DNA of 64,000 nt from Kingdonia uniflora (taxonomy: Eukaryota > Streptophyta > Magnoliopsida > Ranunculales > Circaeasteraceae). The stretch covers positions 124,001-188,000 of the forward strand of contig JACGCM010001659.1 in assembly GCA_014058105.1 (NCBI GenBank). The letters are read 5' to 3'. A program made the translations under genes and the position numbers. The notes beneath the pieces were generated by a model. The model saw only the letters and a list, made by a program, of their open reading frames with translations. It did not search any database and was not told the origin of the DNA. Below, piece after piece: positions 10,801 through 20,797 of the stretch; the first letter of the stretch is position 1, and each line of letters begins with the position of its first letter.

Positions 10801-13800
10801 TTCTTGTTTGCAAACAACATCAGTGGTATCCTTAAATGGTGGAACTTGATGCAGAAGTTATAGTCAATTGGTACAGAAAGGGCACCTTATGAGTTATGCC
10901 CAAAGAAATATGGGGCAGTATGGAATCATATACTACAGCTTGGTCATGAACCTAATATTGTCATTGGGCATACTCTCAGGGAGGGTAATTGAACCAACGA
11001 GGTCTTGCTCAGTTGGTAGGACTAGTGGCTTGGAAAATGAAAACCAAGAGGTCCTGGGATCAATTCCCACAAGCAGCTTCCAACTTAAAAATAAAAAAAA
11101 TAAAAAAAGGGAGGGTAATTGATCTGCGGATGCGTTTTCTAAAATAGGGAATGCACAACAAACACTTCTCCTTTGGTCAGTAGCATCACTGCCAAGAAAC
11201 ATCAGAGCTTCTTATTTCTTAAAGAGATTAGGAGTAGCAGCAATCAAACATTAGAATTCTTGTATCATTTGGGGCCAGGTCTTATGTCCTCCCCTTATAA
11301 CAAATGTTCAATGAAAAAAATATAACCCCAATTCGCTCAAGAAAAAAAAAATGTGGGATGGGCCTTTTTCATATATCATTTGGGCTTCTTCTCGATGCCA
11401 AGAATAGCAGGAGCTGTGGGATTTGGGATTTGGGCATAGTAGTGTAGAGATTTGTGTGAAAGAGGTGCAACGGATGTCTTAACTACTCTTTCCATCTTAT
11501 CTATTACCTTCTTGATCTCTTTACCAATAGGCTTGAAAGGTAAGAAAGCATGTAGGGTAAGGAGAAAGCTCGGAAAATACTAAAAAGATATACATGTTGA
11601 AATTGTAGTCACTTTACACCTCCCAGAATAGATGGTAGTATTGGGTTACGCTTCACTGAGGAACTAAAAATACTTTCTGGAGCAAATAGCTTTGGAGAAT
11701 CCAAAAGACACTCTCTTAAGACAGATTGTGAACGCCAGATATCAGGTGGAGGGAATGGCAAAAACAGATTAGAGGAACTAATCAACAATAAATAAATAAA
11801 TCATTAAACATACCCTAGGCATTGGATAGTATTGGGGCATCTACGAAACTGCCTTCACAGGTGTGAGATTTGGCATCCTTATGATTAAGTATTGTATAAT
11901 AACATAAACCATTATAGCTCAGCGGTTGTTGTTTTGCTTTTAGCATTTATTTGGAAAATTTTGTACCGCCTGATTTTGGTACAGTTAAAAGTATTGGTTT
12001 GATACTGTTTACTATAGCTTGGGCAAACAAACTACATAATTACATCAAGATCTAGAGATGCTTGGATTAATAACATTGAAGCTTTCAAAAGGCCATCGAA
12101 GGTGGACCTCAAGTGTTTTGAAGTAATAAGATTTCTTTCTTAGTCTCTTTTTGCTTAATTATTACGGGAGATCTAACACGGTAGCATTATAGACAATTCA
12201 AGAGAACAAAAGGTTGTTACCTTGAAGCTCAAAGCTAGTTGCGAAAATGAATAATTGGGTGTCATTTCAAGAATGAGAAATCGCTAGATATGGCAACATG
12301 CACAAACTTTAGTAGTATGAAACTCATTTGTAAATTTTAATAACCACTTTTTTCCAATATATGAAAAGGTTTTAGTACTCAGAGTATTCCAAATCCAAAA
12401 GAATAGGGGTCGAGATCAAAAAGCAATTATGAAAAACGAATAAGTCGTGGCTCACTTTTTTTACATAGAAGCCTAGGGATAGTCCCGCCTTACTATGAAA
12501 CAAAAAGTTCGGTCTGAAGTTTACTTCGCTAACGTGCTCGGAGCATGGTGTGAACAATCAGATGAAGAGGAATCGCAGACCTCGCACTACTCTCGAAATC
12601 CACGAAAAGAAAGAAAGCAATAGATAGCGAAATCGCTAGGGCGCCTCGGCTAGGCCAACTTATAGCTACAAAGTCGCGCACACGCAATATTTCACACCAC
12701 TAGACCCAGCAAGGAAGAAAATGCTTTGATTTCACACGCTGAGTTCTGAGTTAGACCTATCATCTAGTTTAGGACGAAAGATCCCGGCTAAGGTTTCATA
12801 ATAGATATATGCGTCCTAGGCCACCACCGCGACTTTTTCATAGTGGCAATGTCTTTAAAGAGACTTCTTAGGTTTTCGAGCTGCTGTGAGGTATTAAGGA
12901 GCAATAAAAAGCTGCTAGCGTGCCTTTTGCTTTCTATTGCTGGTCAGTCGCACGTGAATTTTGCAAAATCAACTTGTGGAAAAGCCTATGAAGACTGTTT
13001 TCTTGCTCTTCAAATGATTGCAAAAGCGTTAGCAAAGTTCTTCTCTTGCCCGCACCCCCCCCCCCCCGCGCGGAAGGCCGGTCTCTTCTTTTCGGGAAGC
13101 GGCAATGATAATCCTATGAAGAGAGTACATAGTGTGGACACTGCCAGCCCAAATCATGATAGTGAAATTAACACCACTACCCCACCCCAACACTTTTTCG
13201 AACTTGTGTGTGCCACCATAGTGTAGACATTACCACTACGCACCCTAAGGTTGCCACCAGTAGGTCCTAATCGCTCCTTACTGCCACGAAAAGGAACCCA
13301 TTTTGACTGGCGACTTTAGTCCTCAAAAGCCTATTGAAGAGGTAGGGGAAGATAATGTTAGGTAGTGGGTTTGTCTATAGCTAAAGAATAGCTGGTAAAT
13401 AAAATTGATTTACATTTGTTTAGTAGCGGTAATGTCTCGAGCAACGTTGTAGAGCTAGCATCCTATTCTTTTCGGAAAGAAAAGCCCTAGCCTTCTCTTA
13501 CCCTCACACATGAAATGCCTTGCACCGTGATAATAACAAATTGTTGAAGCCCATAATTACTCCCAGTCCTGGTAGCTTTTGTTTCCCACAAGAGTTTATC
13601 TATTATTTCCCTTTAAATCCCTTAAGTACGGCAAATTGCATCATCCTTCATATAATTTGACCACGGGGATAACCTCATCTTCCGTCTACAACAAAAGAAC
13701 ACGGCCACTTTTTTTTGCATCACCTACTCCCACGCGTAACTTCCTCCACCTTAAAAGAATGTAGTAAATGGTCCACCTTCTCTCCACTACTCGCATTTCA

Positions 13801-15787
13801 CATGTAATAATTAGTCACCAAAACCTTACCATCTGATTTATTTTTATTTTTTTGTTAGTTTTTCCTATAGCGGTCATCCTGGCAAGAAATGCATATTTAG
13901 TGGGATCCAAATTCAGCAACACTATGTAAGGCTTGGTATAGCGGATGTGCCATGAAAATATCGCTCCACAGACTCCATTTCTCGCTGACAAGATTGGTTA
14001 CACTGATTTGAGCCTCATAAAGAGTGATTTCCCAATCTTGACTCGGAGTCTGAAATTATAATTACGTAAGAAGAATGATACAATTTCTTCCTGAAAAGAG
14101 TGGGTGTACATTTGAGCCTCTTGATGAGGGTGATAATGTGTACTGCTTCCCAAGCTAATGTGATATGTGGATTATTTCATCTTAGGTCATTATTACCTAA
14201 GAAGAATGGTATCACAAGCTAGTTTTTACGTCTACGGATCTAGTACAACTGTGCAACACCATGAACGGATCGACAAATAAAATTTTCTCATACCATGTGT
14301 GCTCCCGAAACTATATCGTATCGCATCTCCTATGCATATGTATCTAGTCCCTTCCTTTAAATGTTCGTTCACACCCGCAATTCTCTTCCAAATATTACCA
14401 TACCATGGCCTTACCTCCTTAGACACTAATCGCCATTTTGGTTTCCATATACATCATAACTTCTTTTCTTTGTTGTTATTAAGGTTTTGCAGGCGTGCAA
14501 GCTAGCTTAGCTGCTAAAAGTCTAGCGGGGGGGTAGTATCTATGAACTTTAGATGTCATCTTTTTGAAATTGTGACTACCTAGTGGCAATTTTGGAGCCA
14601 TTTCCTCTTGCAAAATACGTACTACTAACACAATACGGGAAGTCAGAAAAGATTCAGATATCATCATCCAAACAGTTGTAATACTTTGATTTGATTTCGC
14701 ATGAAAAATGATTAGTTATAATAACAGGGATAGCTGGCTACTCCCAACTCTAATAAGGTTAGGAAGTATTACGAAAAGGCTTTATTATTTATAATACAAA
14801 TTTCACAAACACACAAAAATAAATATAGAAGAACGTCATTGTTACCTCAATGTCAGCGAAATCATTTGTGCGGTAGAGTTCCCTTCGAAGGTTATGGGGT
14901 TGCCTTCCAGCTGCAGTCTCGTCAGGTATTATGTACCAACGACCTTTAAACCAATAGCTACCATCCGGTTCTCTCCACAAACTAATCAAATCCCGCAAAA
15001 ATCAACTCTAAATAAATAAATAAATAAAACTAACAATATCTTAGGATTAAACACCATAAAATGTATACCTTTCAATATGTGCAGCCCATAGATCGCTGGA
15101 AAGAAGCTTCTCTTTAGCTGTTCTACTAAGTTTCACTCCATTGGGAGGCTTAGGAAGCTCAACATTTTGCCCTAATTTCCGGCCCTCGCAAAATCCACAA
15201 ATCCAATCTCCTTCAGGAACCTCCTTTAATGGAGGTTTGAGACATTTGAGGTGAAACCCAGCTAAGCAATCGTCACATTCGATCATTATAGCTTGTCCGC
15301 ATTTGAAACAGATCCGACATTGTTCCACCTCAGGATCTTCATCGTCTGAGATTGCGTCTTCTCTCCTCTTCACATAAACATCATCTCCTGTCTCGAATTC
15401 ACTTCCATCGAATGAAACCTTCTTGTAGTAAACACGCTTCTTTGGTAAACTTTTACTCTTCGATTTCTTATCGACTTTAACAGAGGAAACTGCTCTCTTT
15501 CTCTTTTTGGGTTCTCGAAGATGGGGAGACTTCGGAGAGATCAAATCCTCAAATCTTTGTACCAAATTTCCCACGACTTTTTTAGCAGATTTTGGGGTTC
15601 TTACCGCATTCCAATCGAGGTCTAAATCTTTTTTGGGAGTCTGCCACCTTGATGATCGACGGGGGGTGATTAAGGTGTGTGGTGTTTGAGGTGTCTGAGG
15701 TGTTTGAGGGAAGGAGGGGACTGAAGAAGGTGAAGATCTTAGCTTCGGAGTAGACGAACGTCTCGGTTTCCGAATCGATTGTAACAT
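1836..15787 (-). CDS. ORC1: Origin recognition complex subunit 1 (12 exons, C-terminus outside window)
   Basis: ORC1 is the AAA+ ATPase subunit of the nuclear origin recognition complex, which marks replication origins and loads the MCM helicase. Exons, in transcript order: 15787-15069, 14981-14846, 10026-9874, 9779-9642, 8614-8463, 8391-8292, 4488-4366, 4268-4107, 3996-3939, 3446-3268, 3149-3056, 1906-1836. All introns are GT/AG and the phases join cleanly, giving 2085 nt or 695 codons. Residues 1-130 are basic and Ser/Pro/Thr-rich. A PHD finger (C4HC3, about 157-200) interrupts the start of the BAH domain, which continues to about 335, the plant ORC1 layout. AAA+ signatures are Walker A GVPGTGKT (about 460-467), Walker B LLIDELD (DE at about 550-551), sensor 1 IANTMD (about 582-587) and sensor 2 GDARRAL (about 646-652). 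Plant ORC1 proteins run to about 800 residues, so the winged-helix C-terminus is missing and presumably lies left of the window. Introns are swollen by mobile elements but no exon is broken. Confidence 0.95.
1907..3055 (-). other. ORC1 intron 11, no gene found
   Basis: This 1.15-kb intron separates the exon encoding the GDARRAL sensor-2 motif from the one encoding VGMADVEAA. A 62-codon minus frame at 2696-2884 is open but matches nothing in ORC1 and lacks splice context, so it is not called. I see no element ends or tandem repeats here. Confidence 0.6.
3545..3900. mobile_element. Possible MITE in ORC1 intron 9
   Basis: A stretch near 3552-3580 (CCAATATATCAGCTGACC and following) is matched in inverted orientation near 3855-3888, where the complement reads CCTGATATATCAGTTAGCC. 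The enclosed 300 bp is AT-rich and has no coding potential. Size and inverted ends suggest a miniature inverted-repeat element. I cannot define a clear target-site duplication, so family and exact borders are unknown. Related words appear in intron 4 near 8730-8760 and 9510-9560. Confidence 0.4.
4540..4888 (+). repeat. Left (5') LTR of gag-only element
   Basis: Begins TAATAGGTCG (the usual TG start is changed to TA; the right copy keeps TGATAGGTCG) and ends TCTAACA. It aligns along its whole length with 7616-7935. It holds about 33 extra bases around 4645-4677 that the right copy lacks, including a perfect inverted word, AATCCTC/GAGGATT, around TAAAA. Confidence 0.92.
4891..4902 (+). other. 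Primer-binding site, initiator tRNA-Met type
   Basis: TTGGTACCAGAGC follows the left LTR by two bases and matches the initiator-Met primer complement TGGTATCAGAGC except for one base. It fixes the element's orientation as plus. Confidence 0.85.
6730..7581 (+). pseudogene. Ty3/gypsy-type Gag (capsid) frame
   Basis: An open frame through 7581 encodes the retrotransposon Gag core: DFEGKSDADGFIDWLNRVD, then ALNWWENI, the basic RRGEMIARFIPS stretch, and QGRSQSVDDYASDF. It ends in a short nucleic-acid-binding region. The zinc knuckle there is broken: CYNYGKTEYMKREC keeps the outer cysteines, but the second Cys and the His of CX2CX4HX4C are both Tyr. No ATG stands at the start of the conserved part; the frame opens upstream around 6730 without a clear initiator, so the true start may have been lost. 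Upstream, 5113-6700 holds only short Gln/Pro/Gly-rich open pieces in shifting frames, probably a decayed Gag N-terminus. Confidence 0.8.
7616..7935 (+). repeat. Right (3') LTR of gag-only element
   Basis: Begins TGATAGGTCG right after the polypurine tract and ends TTTAACA, followed by the target duplication AGTTC. It is 320 bp against 349 bp for the left copy. It contains the TATATA word CTCCTATATATAGG that could serve as the LTR promoter, and AATAAA near 7885. Confidence 0.92.
9080..9332. mobile_element. hAT-type MITE in ORC1 intron 4
   Basis: The left end CAGGGCCGGCCC and right end GGGCCCTG are typical hAT termini, and the flanks carry an 8-bp duplication with one mismatch (GTGCTGGG at 9072-9079, GTGCAGGG at 9333-9340). 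The 253-bp interior has no transposase. Near 9213-9262 it contains a tRNA-like pair of words, TTTAGCTTAGTTGGTTAATG and GGTTTAAGTCC, spaced like Pol III A and B boxes. Confidence 0.8.
10370..11350 (+). pseudogene. 5'-truncated LINE remnant (RT scrap, RNase H, A-rich tail)
   Basis: Inside ORC1 intron 2, opposite to the gene. A short RT-like scrap (EIDFENAYD, near 10480-10510) is followed by an RNase H piece (AAELYALLHGLLLV, then VELDAEVIVNWY), the word REGN and SADAFSKIG, and an A-rich tail after 11340. These are the closing parts of plant L1-type LINEs that carry a C-terminal RNase H. Frames are broken by stops. The RNase H part is split at 10979-11122 by a SINE. Confidence 0.7.
10993..11108 (+). 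mobile_element. tRNA-derived SINE with 14-bp target duplication
   Basis: The word GGGAGGGTAATTGA stands at 10979-10992 and again at 11109-11122. Between them is a 116-bp insert with an A-box-like TTGCTCAGTTGGTAGG, a B-box-like GGGATCAATTCCC about 50 bases on, and an A-rich AAAATAAAAAAA tail. This is the structure of a tRNA-derived SINE. It interrupts the LINE RNase H frame: removing the insert would restore REGN followed by SADAFSKIG. Confidence 0.88.
12370..13560. other. Possible nuclear insert of mitochondrial DNA
   Basis: Base composition changes clearly here from AT-rich intron to balanced sequence. The wording (runs such as GAAAGAAAGCAATAG, TCGGAAAGAAAAGCCCTAGCC, CGGGAAGCGGCAATG, and a C14 tract near 13056-13069) is like plant mitochondrial intergenic DNA. 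A 127-codon plus frame (12843-13226) is open but resembles no protein I know. I could not identify a mitochondrial gene, so the origin is inferred from composition and style only. It lies within ORC1 intron 2. Confidence 0.4.
13561..14845 (-). other. Rest of ORC1 intron 2, no gene found
   Basis: No coding or clear mobile sequence is seen. Two loosely repeated stretches, near 14000-14060 and 14105-14215, share words such as TTGAGCCTC and TAAGAAGAATG and may be an old local duplication. Confidence 0.5.
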
Positions 15788-15885
15788 TGTTCCGTCGGAA
15801 TATTTTGGAATAAACAGTGAATCCTACTCGGTTCCAATGTATATCGATGTAGGTGTATTAGCAGGAAACTTTTCCCTCTTGTTCG

Positions 15886-15895
15886 AGCCGTTGGA
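15886..15895 (-). promoter_or_regulatory. MSA-like mitotic element upstream of ORC1
   Basis: Read on the ORC1 strand, TCCAACGGCT lies about 100 bp before the ATG and fits the plant MSA consensus TCYAACGGYY bound by three-repeat MYB factors of the cell cycle. I did not find an obvious E2F site (TTTSSCGC) nearby, although ORC1 genes are commonly E2F-controlled. A single 10-base match can occur by chance. Confidence 0.35.
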
Positions 15896-16050
15896 GTATT
15901 GGAAACAAGGACCTGGTTGGAAAACCCAAACTAGTAACCTACAACACGGTAGAAAATGACAGAGCTTCTCTGATTGACCACGATAGCACTAGCTGAAGTA
16001 AAATGCGGTGACGTTAAAACCTAAGCAGAAATAGATGAACAATATAATAA

Positions 16051-16052
<2 letters not shown>

Positions 16053-16096
<44 letters not shown>
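16053..16096. repeat. TC microsatellite upstream of ORC1
   Basis: About 21 consecutive TC units, roughly 270 bp upstream of the ORC1 start codon. The surrounding 15900-17460 shows no gene or element ends that I can support. Confidence 0.9.
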
Positions 16097-16098
<2 letters not shown>

Positions 16099-17465
16099 TC
16101 CCCACAAAAAATAGAGTTTCAAGAGATGGATAAAATGTACCAGCAGCTAGAGCAGAAAGCTCAACCTCATCAGATTACTGCATATATTTCTGAAAGAACA
16201 ATGAAAAGAAAAATGATATAGCATCAGCTACAGAGAAAATAAAGAAGGATCATTTTTCTTGTTCAAATGTCACAAATTTAAAGTAGATCAAGCTTAATTT
16301 ATTTTTATTAATAGCAGATGCCCCATCGAAATCCCGTATCCTTCAAAATTGTAATAATGCCCATCGCCACACATGGCACATGCTGCTAATAACTTCAAAT
16401 ATAACAACAATATTTAGATTAAACACGAGCTTAAGACCCTAGCAATAATATTGAACCTAATTACAACTTTTAAACTAATAGAATAGACTAGAGAGATTGA
16501 GCTTTGACGGTTTTCCATATTATATTCTTACTGAAATCAACGCCAGCACAATAGTGTCAGTCATTCACATTGTCTGTAATTCTGCATAATCACCGAGGTC
16601 AATGTCATGGTCAACATGAGAGGATTACATGTTGGGACTCAAGGGAGCAACAAGAGGAACAACTTGGCTCCGTATTTCCTTTGACTCTTTGCCTTCTGAC
16701 CTATTGTCCCTGTAATAGCCTAAATCGGGAGCACTAGTAATAGAAGAGTTTGATATTTTTTAACCTTTACTTTTAATTCCCCCTACAAATTAAAATTTGT
16801 GCAAGAGGTTTCGACTTTGAGTTGTTAGATTTAGGGATCGTTCCAGTGTTGCTACAATGATAGGATCTTTAACTCATTTTGCTTCTTTTCAACATCGACA
16901 TCCCTTTCAACCTATCTTGTTATTTACTAGTATAACGCAACACTAGGAAATGATAGAAAAACTTTAACTCAAATCTTCTATCAGCAACGTTCTGGTTGAT
17001 TAACTCAAAATCCATTAAATGAAACCACCAAGTATGTCAAACTAGACGCAAAATTCAAATCCCAAAATCAGTAAAGAGCCTTCAATTATCAGATCCTATA
17101 AATTAGTAGAAGACTATAATCCCAATTTAGACCTAACAAATGAAGCTAGAAAGCTTCCAGTAAAAGAATTGTTCCAACTGAAACTTCTCATCATCATGGT
17201 ATCATAACCATTCTTCCGTAACTTCAAAAAAAATCTCAAAATAAGATATACGCAAATCCCAACAAGTCACTTGTCACATGATTAAGGAGTAAACCACCAA
17301 CATATTTTGGTAGAAAAAATAAATTATGTAATTTATGGAAAAGTTATTGATAGAATCTATAACACCCATTCTTGCTTCAATATTTGCTTTGTTAAGGACA
17401 ATCTTAATCAGTTCACCCTGGACCTATCTTCATAAGTATAACTATCTAAAATATCATCATCATTA

Positions 17466-17993
17466 GTCTAATCATCACCACCAAAACTGCCATCATTAAC
17501 AAGACTTCTCTAGTTGGGCCAAATACAAGTAGCCTATATTTATCACAAGAAGTTGTTACAAGTACAGTCAACCATGTATTTGAATTAGTGGATAGTTATT
17601 TGAATAAGTTTTTGGCGTAGTTGTTGGAGCCATAGAGTCAGTCTAATCATCACCACCAAAACTGCCATCATTAACAAGACTTCTCTAGTTGGGCCAAATA
17701 CAAGTAGCCTATATTTATCACAAGAAGTTGTTACAAGTACAGTCAACCATGTATTTGAATTAGTGGATAGTTATTTGAATAAGTTTTTGGCGTAGTTGCT
17801 GGAGCCATAGAGTCAGTCTAATCATCACCACCAAAACTGCCATCATTAACAAGACTTCTCTAGTTGGGCCAAATACAAGTAGCCTATATTTATCACAAGA
17901 AGTTGTTACAAGTACAGTCAACCATGTATTTGAATTAGTGGATAGTTATTTGAATAAGTTTTTGGTGTAGTTGTTGGAGCCATAGAGTCAGTC
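17466..17993. repeat. 175-bp tandem repeat, three near-identical copies
   Basis: GTCTAATCATCACCACC recurs at 17466, 17641 and 17816, giving an exact 175-bp period. Copies differ by one or two bases (GTAGTTGTTGG, GTAGTTGCTGG, GTGTAGTTG). The sequence continues at 17994 into TTATACAAGCATG, AATAAAGGGG and a TTTGTTATCA ending, which looks like the end of a copia-type LTR. The array may therefore be an expansion inside an old LTR reaching to about 18350. Confidence 0.93.
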
Positions 17994-18350
17994 TTCCTAT
18001 TACTTAGGCATTATAGAAGTAGTTGTTGAGTCCTTTATGTAAGTTTTATACAAGCATGATTATTGAAATAAAGGGGAAGACTATTTGTTATCAACCAACT
18101 TGTGTGTTGTTATTGGATGTTTGGCCCACGAAAAACCTATCGGAGGTTTGGTTCCCTCGAAGAACCTACAAGGAGGCCAGGTTTTCCTCGAAGAACCTAC
18201 AATGAACCCGTTATGATCCGACCCATTTGCCAGCTCTAGATTTTCTCGAGAGTTTCCTTGGACTGGTAACACCGTAAGTCTGTAACAGACAATCTTTGGT
18301 GACATCCTAATATTTGCCTTCCCTGCCCAACCTCTCCATTTCCTCAAACC

Positions 18351-20045
18351 CGATTTTCTTCATTCCTTCATCTCTCTATCGACTTCAACCAATCACTTCT
18401 CATCTAATTCTTTACTTAATCATTACCATTTCTATCTTTCTATTAATTATCTAAATGATAAACCTTGTAGGGGCCTAACTTCTTTTAGAGGGGAAATTGG
18501 CTCTTACAACACGGGGTTAATCTTCTATCAAAGGAATACAAGTAAGTGATCTAAAGTAAGAACAAACTAGAGACAAATACTTGCGTAGAGGCCCGAATGT
18601 GACACTCTACGACCTCTGATGAGGATTTTTAAGATGTATTATATTACCGATGAGTAATTCGAGGGTTCGAATACAGAGCTTTACAGAATGCTCGAAGGTA
18701 AGCTTAATGCTTCACAAAAACTAGAAATCACATAAAAAGTTCAAATTCAGGAATACGTACCTCTCCACAGTGTTAACAGATTCAGCTCCTCCACCACTAA
18801 CTTCACCTGCATCATCAAACACATTTCAATCACAACTAAATAAATATATAATTAAACAACCCCAGATGCTATTTTGACGAAATTAAGCTGCAATTTGATG
18901 GAATATCGAATTTTAAACAGATCTCTTACCCCAAATGCCTCTACCAAGTGCCGTTGAAGCTAAAAAAAAGAGGGTAATCGATCGTACAAAGAGAGAGGAC
19001 AACAATGGCGTCAGTGAGAGAGAGAGTTGATAGTGGCGGGAGTGTTGGAGAGGGTTTTGTGTAGCCGTTGTGCTTGGTTTCTGCTACTTTGGGTGTGTCT
19101 GAGGCGCACTCCAACAGTTTAGAGGAGCTGAATGTTAGTGAGAACCAGCACTTAGGGACGGTATTCGCACAAAGCAAAGTTAAAGACTGGCATATAGATA
19201 GAGAATCGCTTCAAAATTCAAATGTCAAATACTAGATTGATAGATATGATATTGTGGCGTGCATATGCGTTTGTTTCTCTCTATATGTAAGACCATCTAT
19301 AATAGTGTCTGAGTTTAGGCCAAAATTGAGGTTCACCTCAGTCTTTTTGTTTCAATGGTGCCTACAAACTCACATTTCCAAACTCTGATTTTCAAGTAGA
19401 CGTATGGTTGAAGACTAAGTTACAAGTGTTTCATTTAATAGATATTGAGTTAAATTTGTGACGGTATTAAGTTGAGACGGTCAGATCTTTTTCTATCTTA
19501 ATCATAGATATCTCAAAACCAACACTTAAGTCACCTCAACCTCTAACTCGTGTCAACTATTGGACGAGCCTATACTTAGTTAGGTGCAAGAACTCAGTTT
19601 TTGAGTTCGCAAAGAGATGCATAAGAGCTAGCTCTCGGACTTGAGGTGTTACCTTAATATGGGTAGGATCTCGAGCGGGAATTAGCATTTATTCCCCCTA
19701 CTTTTGGAAATGATCATACATGGACTTCCAAGACTAAATTTATGGCGACATCATAAGAATGAGTAACCCCTGTTGGTGGTGAATCAAACTCAGGACCTCA
19801 GTTTCTTTAGGCTTTGTCGAGTCCTACACAAGCCCACCTAACCTATGTTTTTGGTGGAAGAATTTTAGAAAGAGTTAACCACTTCCATATGTAAGGAACC
19901 CAACCTTGTTGTATTAGGGTAATTTCAAATTACTGAAATCAAGCTCGCTTTTTCTTTATTTGTAAGGTCGCCATATACATTCCATCTTATAACACTATAT
20001 ATATATATATATATATAAGATGGAATGTGTGTGTGTGTGTGTATT
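18351..20045. other. Intergenic stretch without a supported gene
   Basis: No gene can be supported. A minus-strand pair of short open pieces near 18770-18815 and 18936-19010 has acceptable splice words but no recognisable protein. A TA/GT microsatellite lies at 19998-20042. The rest is AT-rich spacer. Confidence 0.5.
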
Positions 20046-20049
20046 CCAA

Positions 20050-20745
20050 TCTGCATGAAAAACCAACACCTCTTAAGGAGATGATCGAGTCTAGTGTATA
20101 CACACTATCTCCTTAAGACAGATTCGCCTCTGCCACAGTGTTTTGCAGGAATATAGGCCCCTGTCTCCCAGGATACAACGATCAGTCGCAGAAAGAAGAA
20201 AACACTTCTATCTTTCTGCCAAACGAACTTTGATTGCGTCTGTTTTCTCTTTGTAAAAAGACTCAAGAAAACTCTGAAAAACTGATAATAATAAATGAAA
20301 ACGAAATTGGGTTATATAGAGCATAGGTTACTCTTCGCCAAGAGTCACACCTCAAGTTAGTGCCTCTTCACCAAGAGTCACACCTTAAGGTGCTTCTGTT
20401 GGAGACACCCCAACTCACACCTCAAACCCAAAAAAACGACTAAGTGTTTAAAGGAATGCTCATGAGCCCATGGCCCAATCATAGACTTATAATAATAAGC
20501 GGGTTTCCTAGGTCGAGCAAGCCCATGGGTAGCCCATGCACCCAAGCTAGCTTGCACACATGGGCTGCACATGTCGTACATGCGCGTGTGACCCACCAAC
20601 TCTCACACACATTACAACAAGGTAAGTGTTTGATTTACTTATATAGGAGAGTTGTGTTTCCCTCATATCCAATGTGGGACTAAAACCACTTAGTTCCACC
20701 ATTCAAACTTTAAAGGAAAAACAAATCATATTGTATTTTCCAACA
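20050..20745 (-). mobile_element. Probable solo copia-type LTR
   Basis: Read on the minus strand it begins TGTTGGAAAATACAAT at 20745. It then holds CCCACATTGGATATGAGG and a TATA word CTCCTATATAAG, a combination common in plant copia LTRs. No internal coding region accompanies it. The other border is uncertain and no target duplication was found. Confidence 0.45.
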
Positions 20746-20797
20746 ATATATATATATTGTTATAAGACAATTGAATACATATATACCCTACATCTAA

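Noticed and set aside
10993..11080. A tRNA gene
   Set aside because: A and B boxes are present, but the insert has SINE duplications and an A-rich tail and does not fold into a clean cloverleaf by eye.
12843..13226. 127-codon plus-strand frame in the organelle-like block
   Set aside because: It contains a proline run from a poly-C tract and matches no protein family I know; it is probably open by chance in balanced-composition DNA.
18770..19177. Possible two-exon minus-strand gene (78-codon frame plus GEVSGGGAESVNTVER piece)
   Set aside because: Splice words are acceptable, but there is no start codon in frame with both pieces and no recognisable product.
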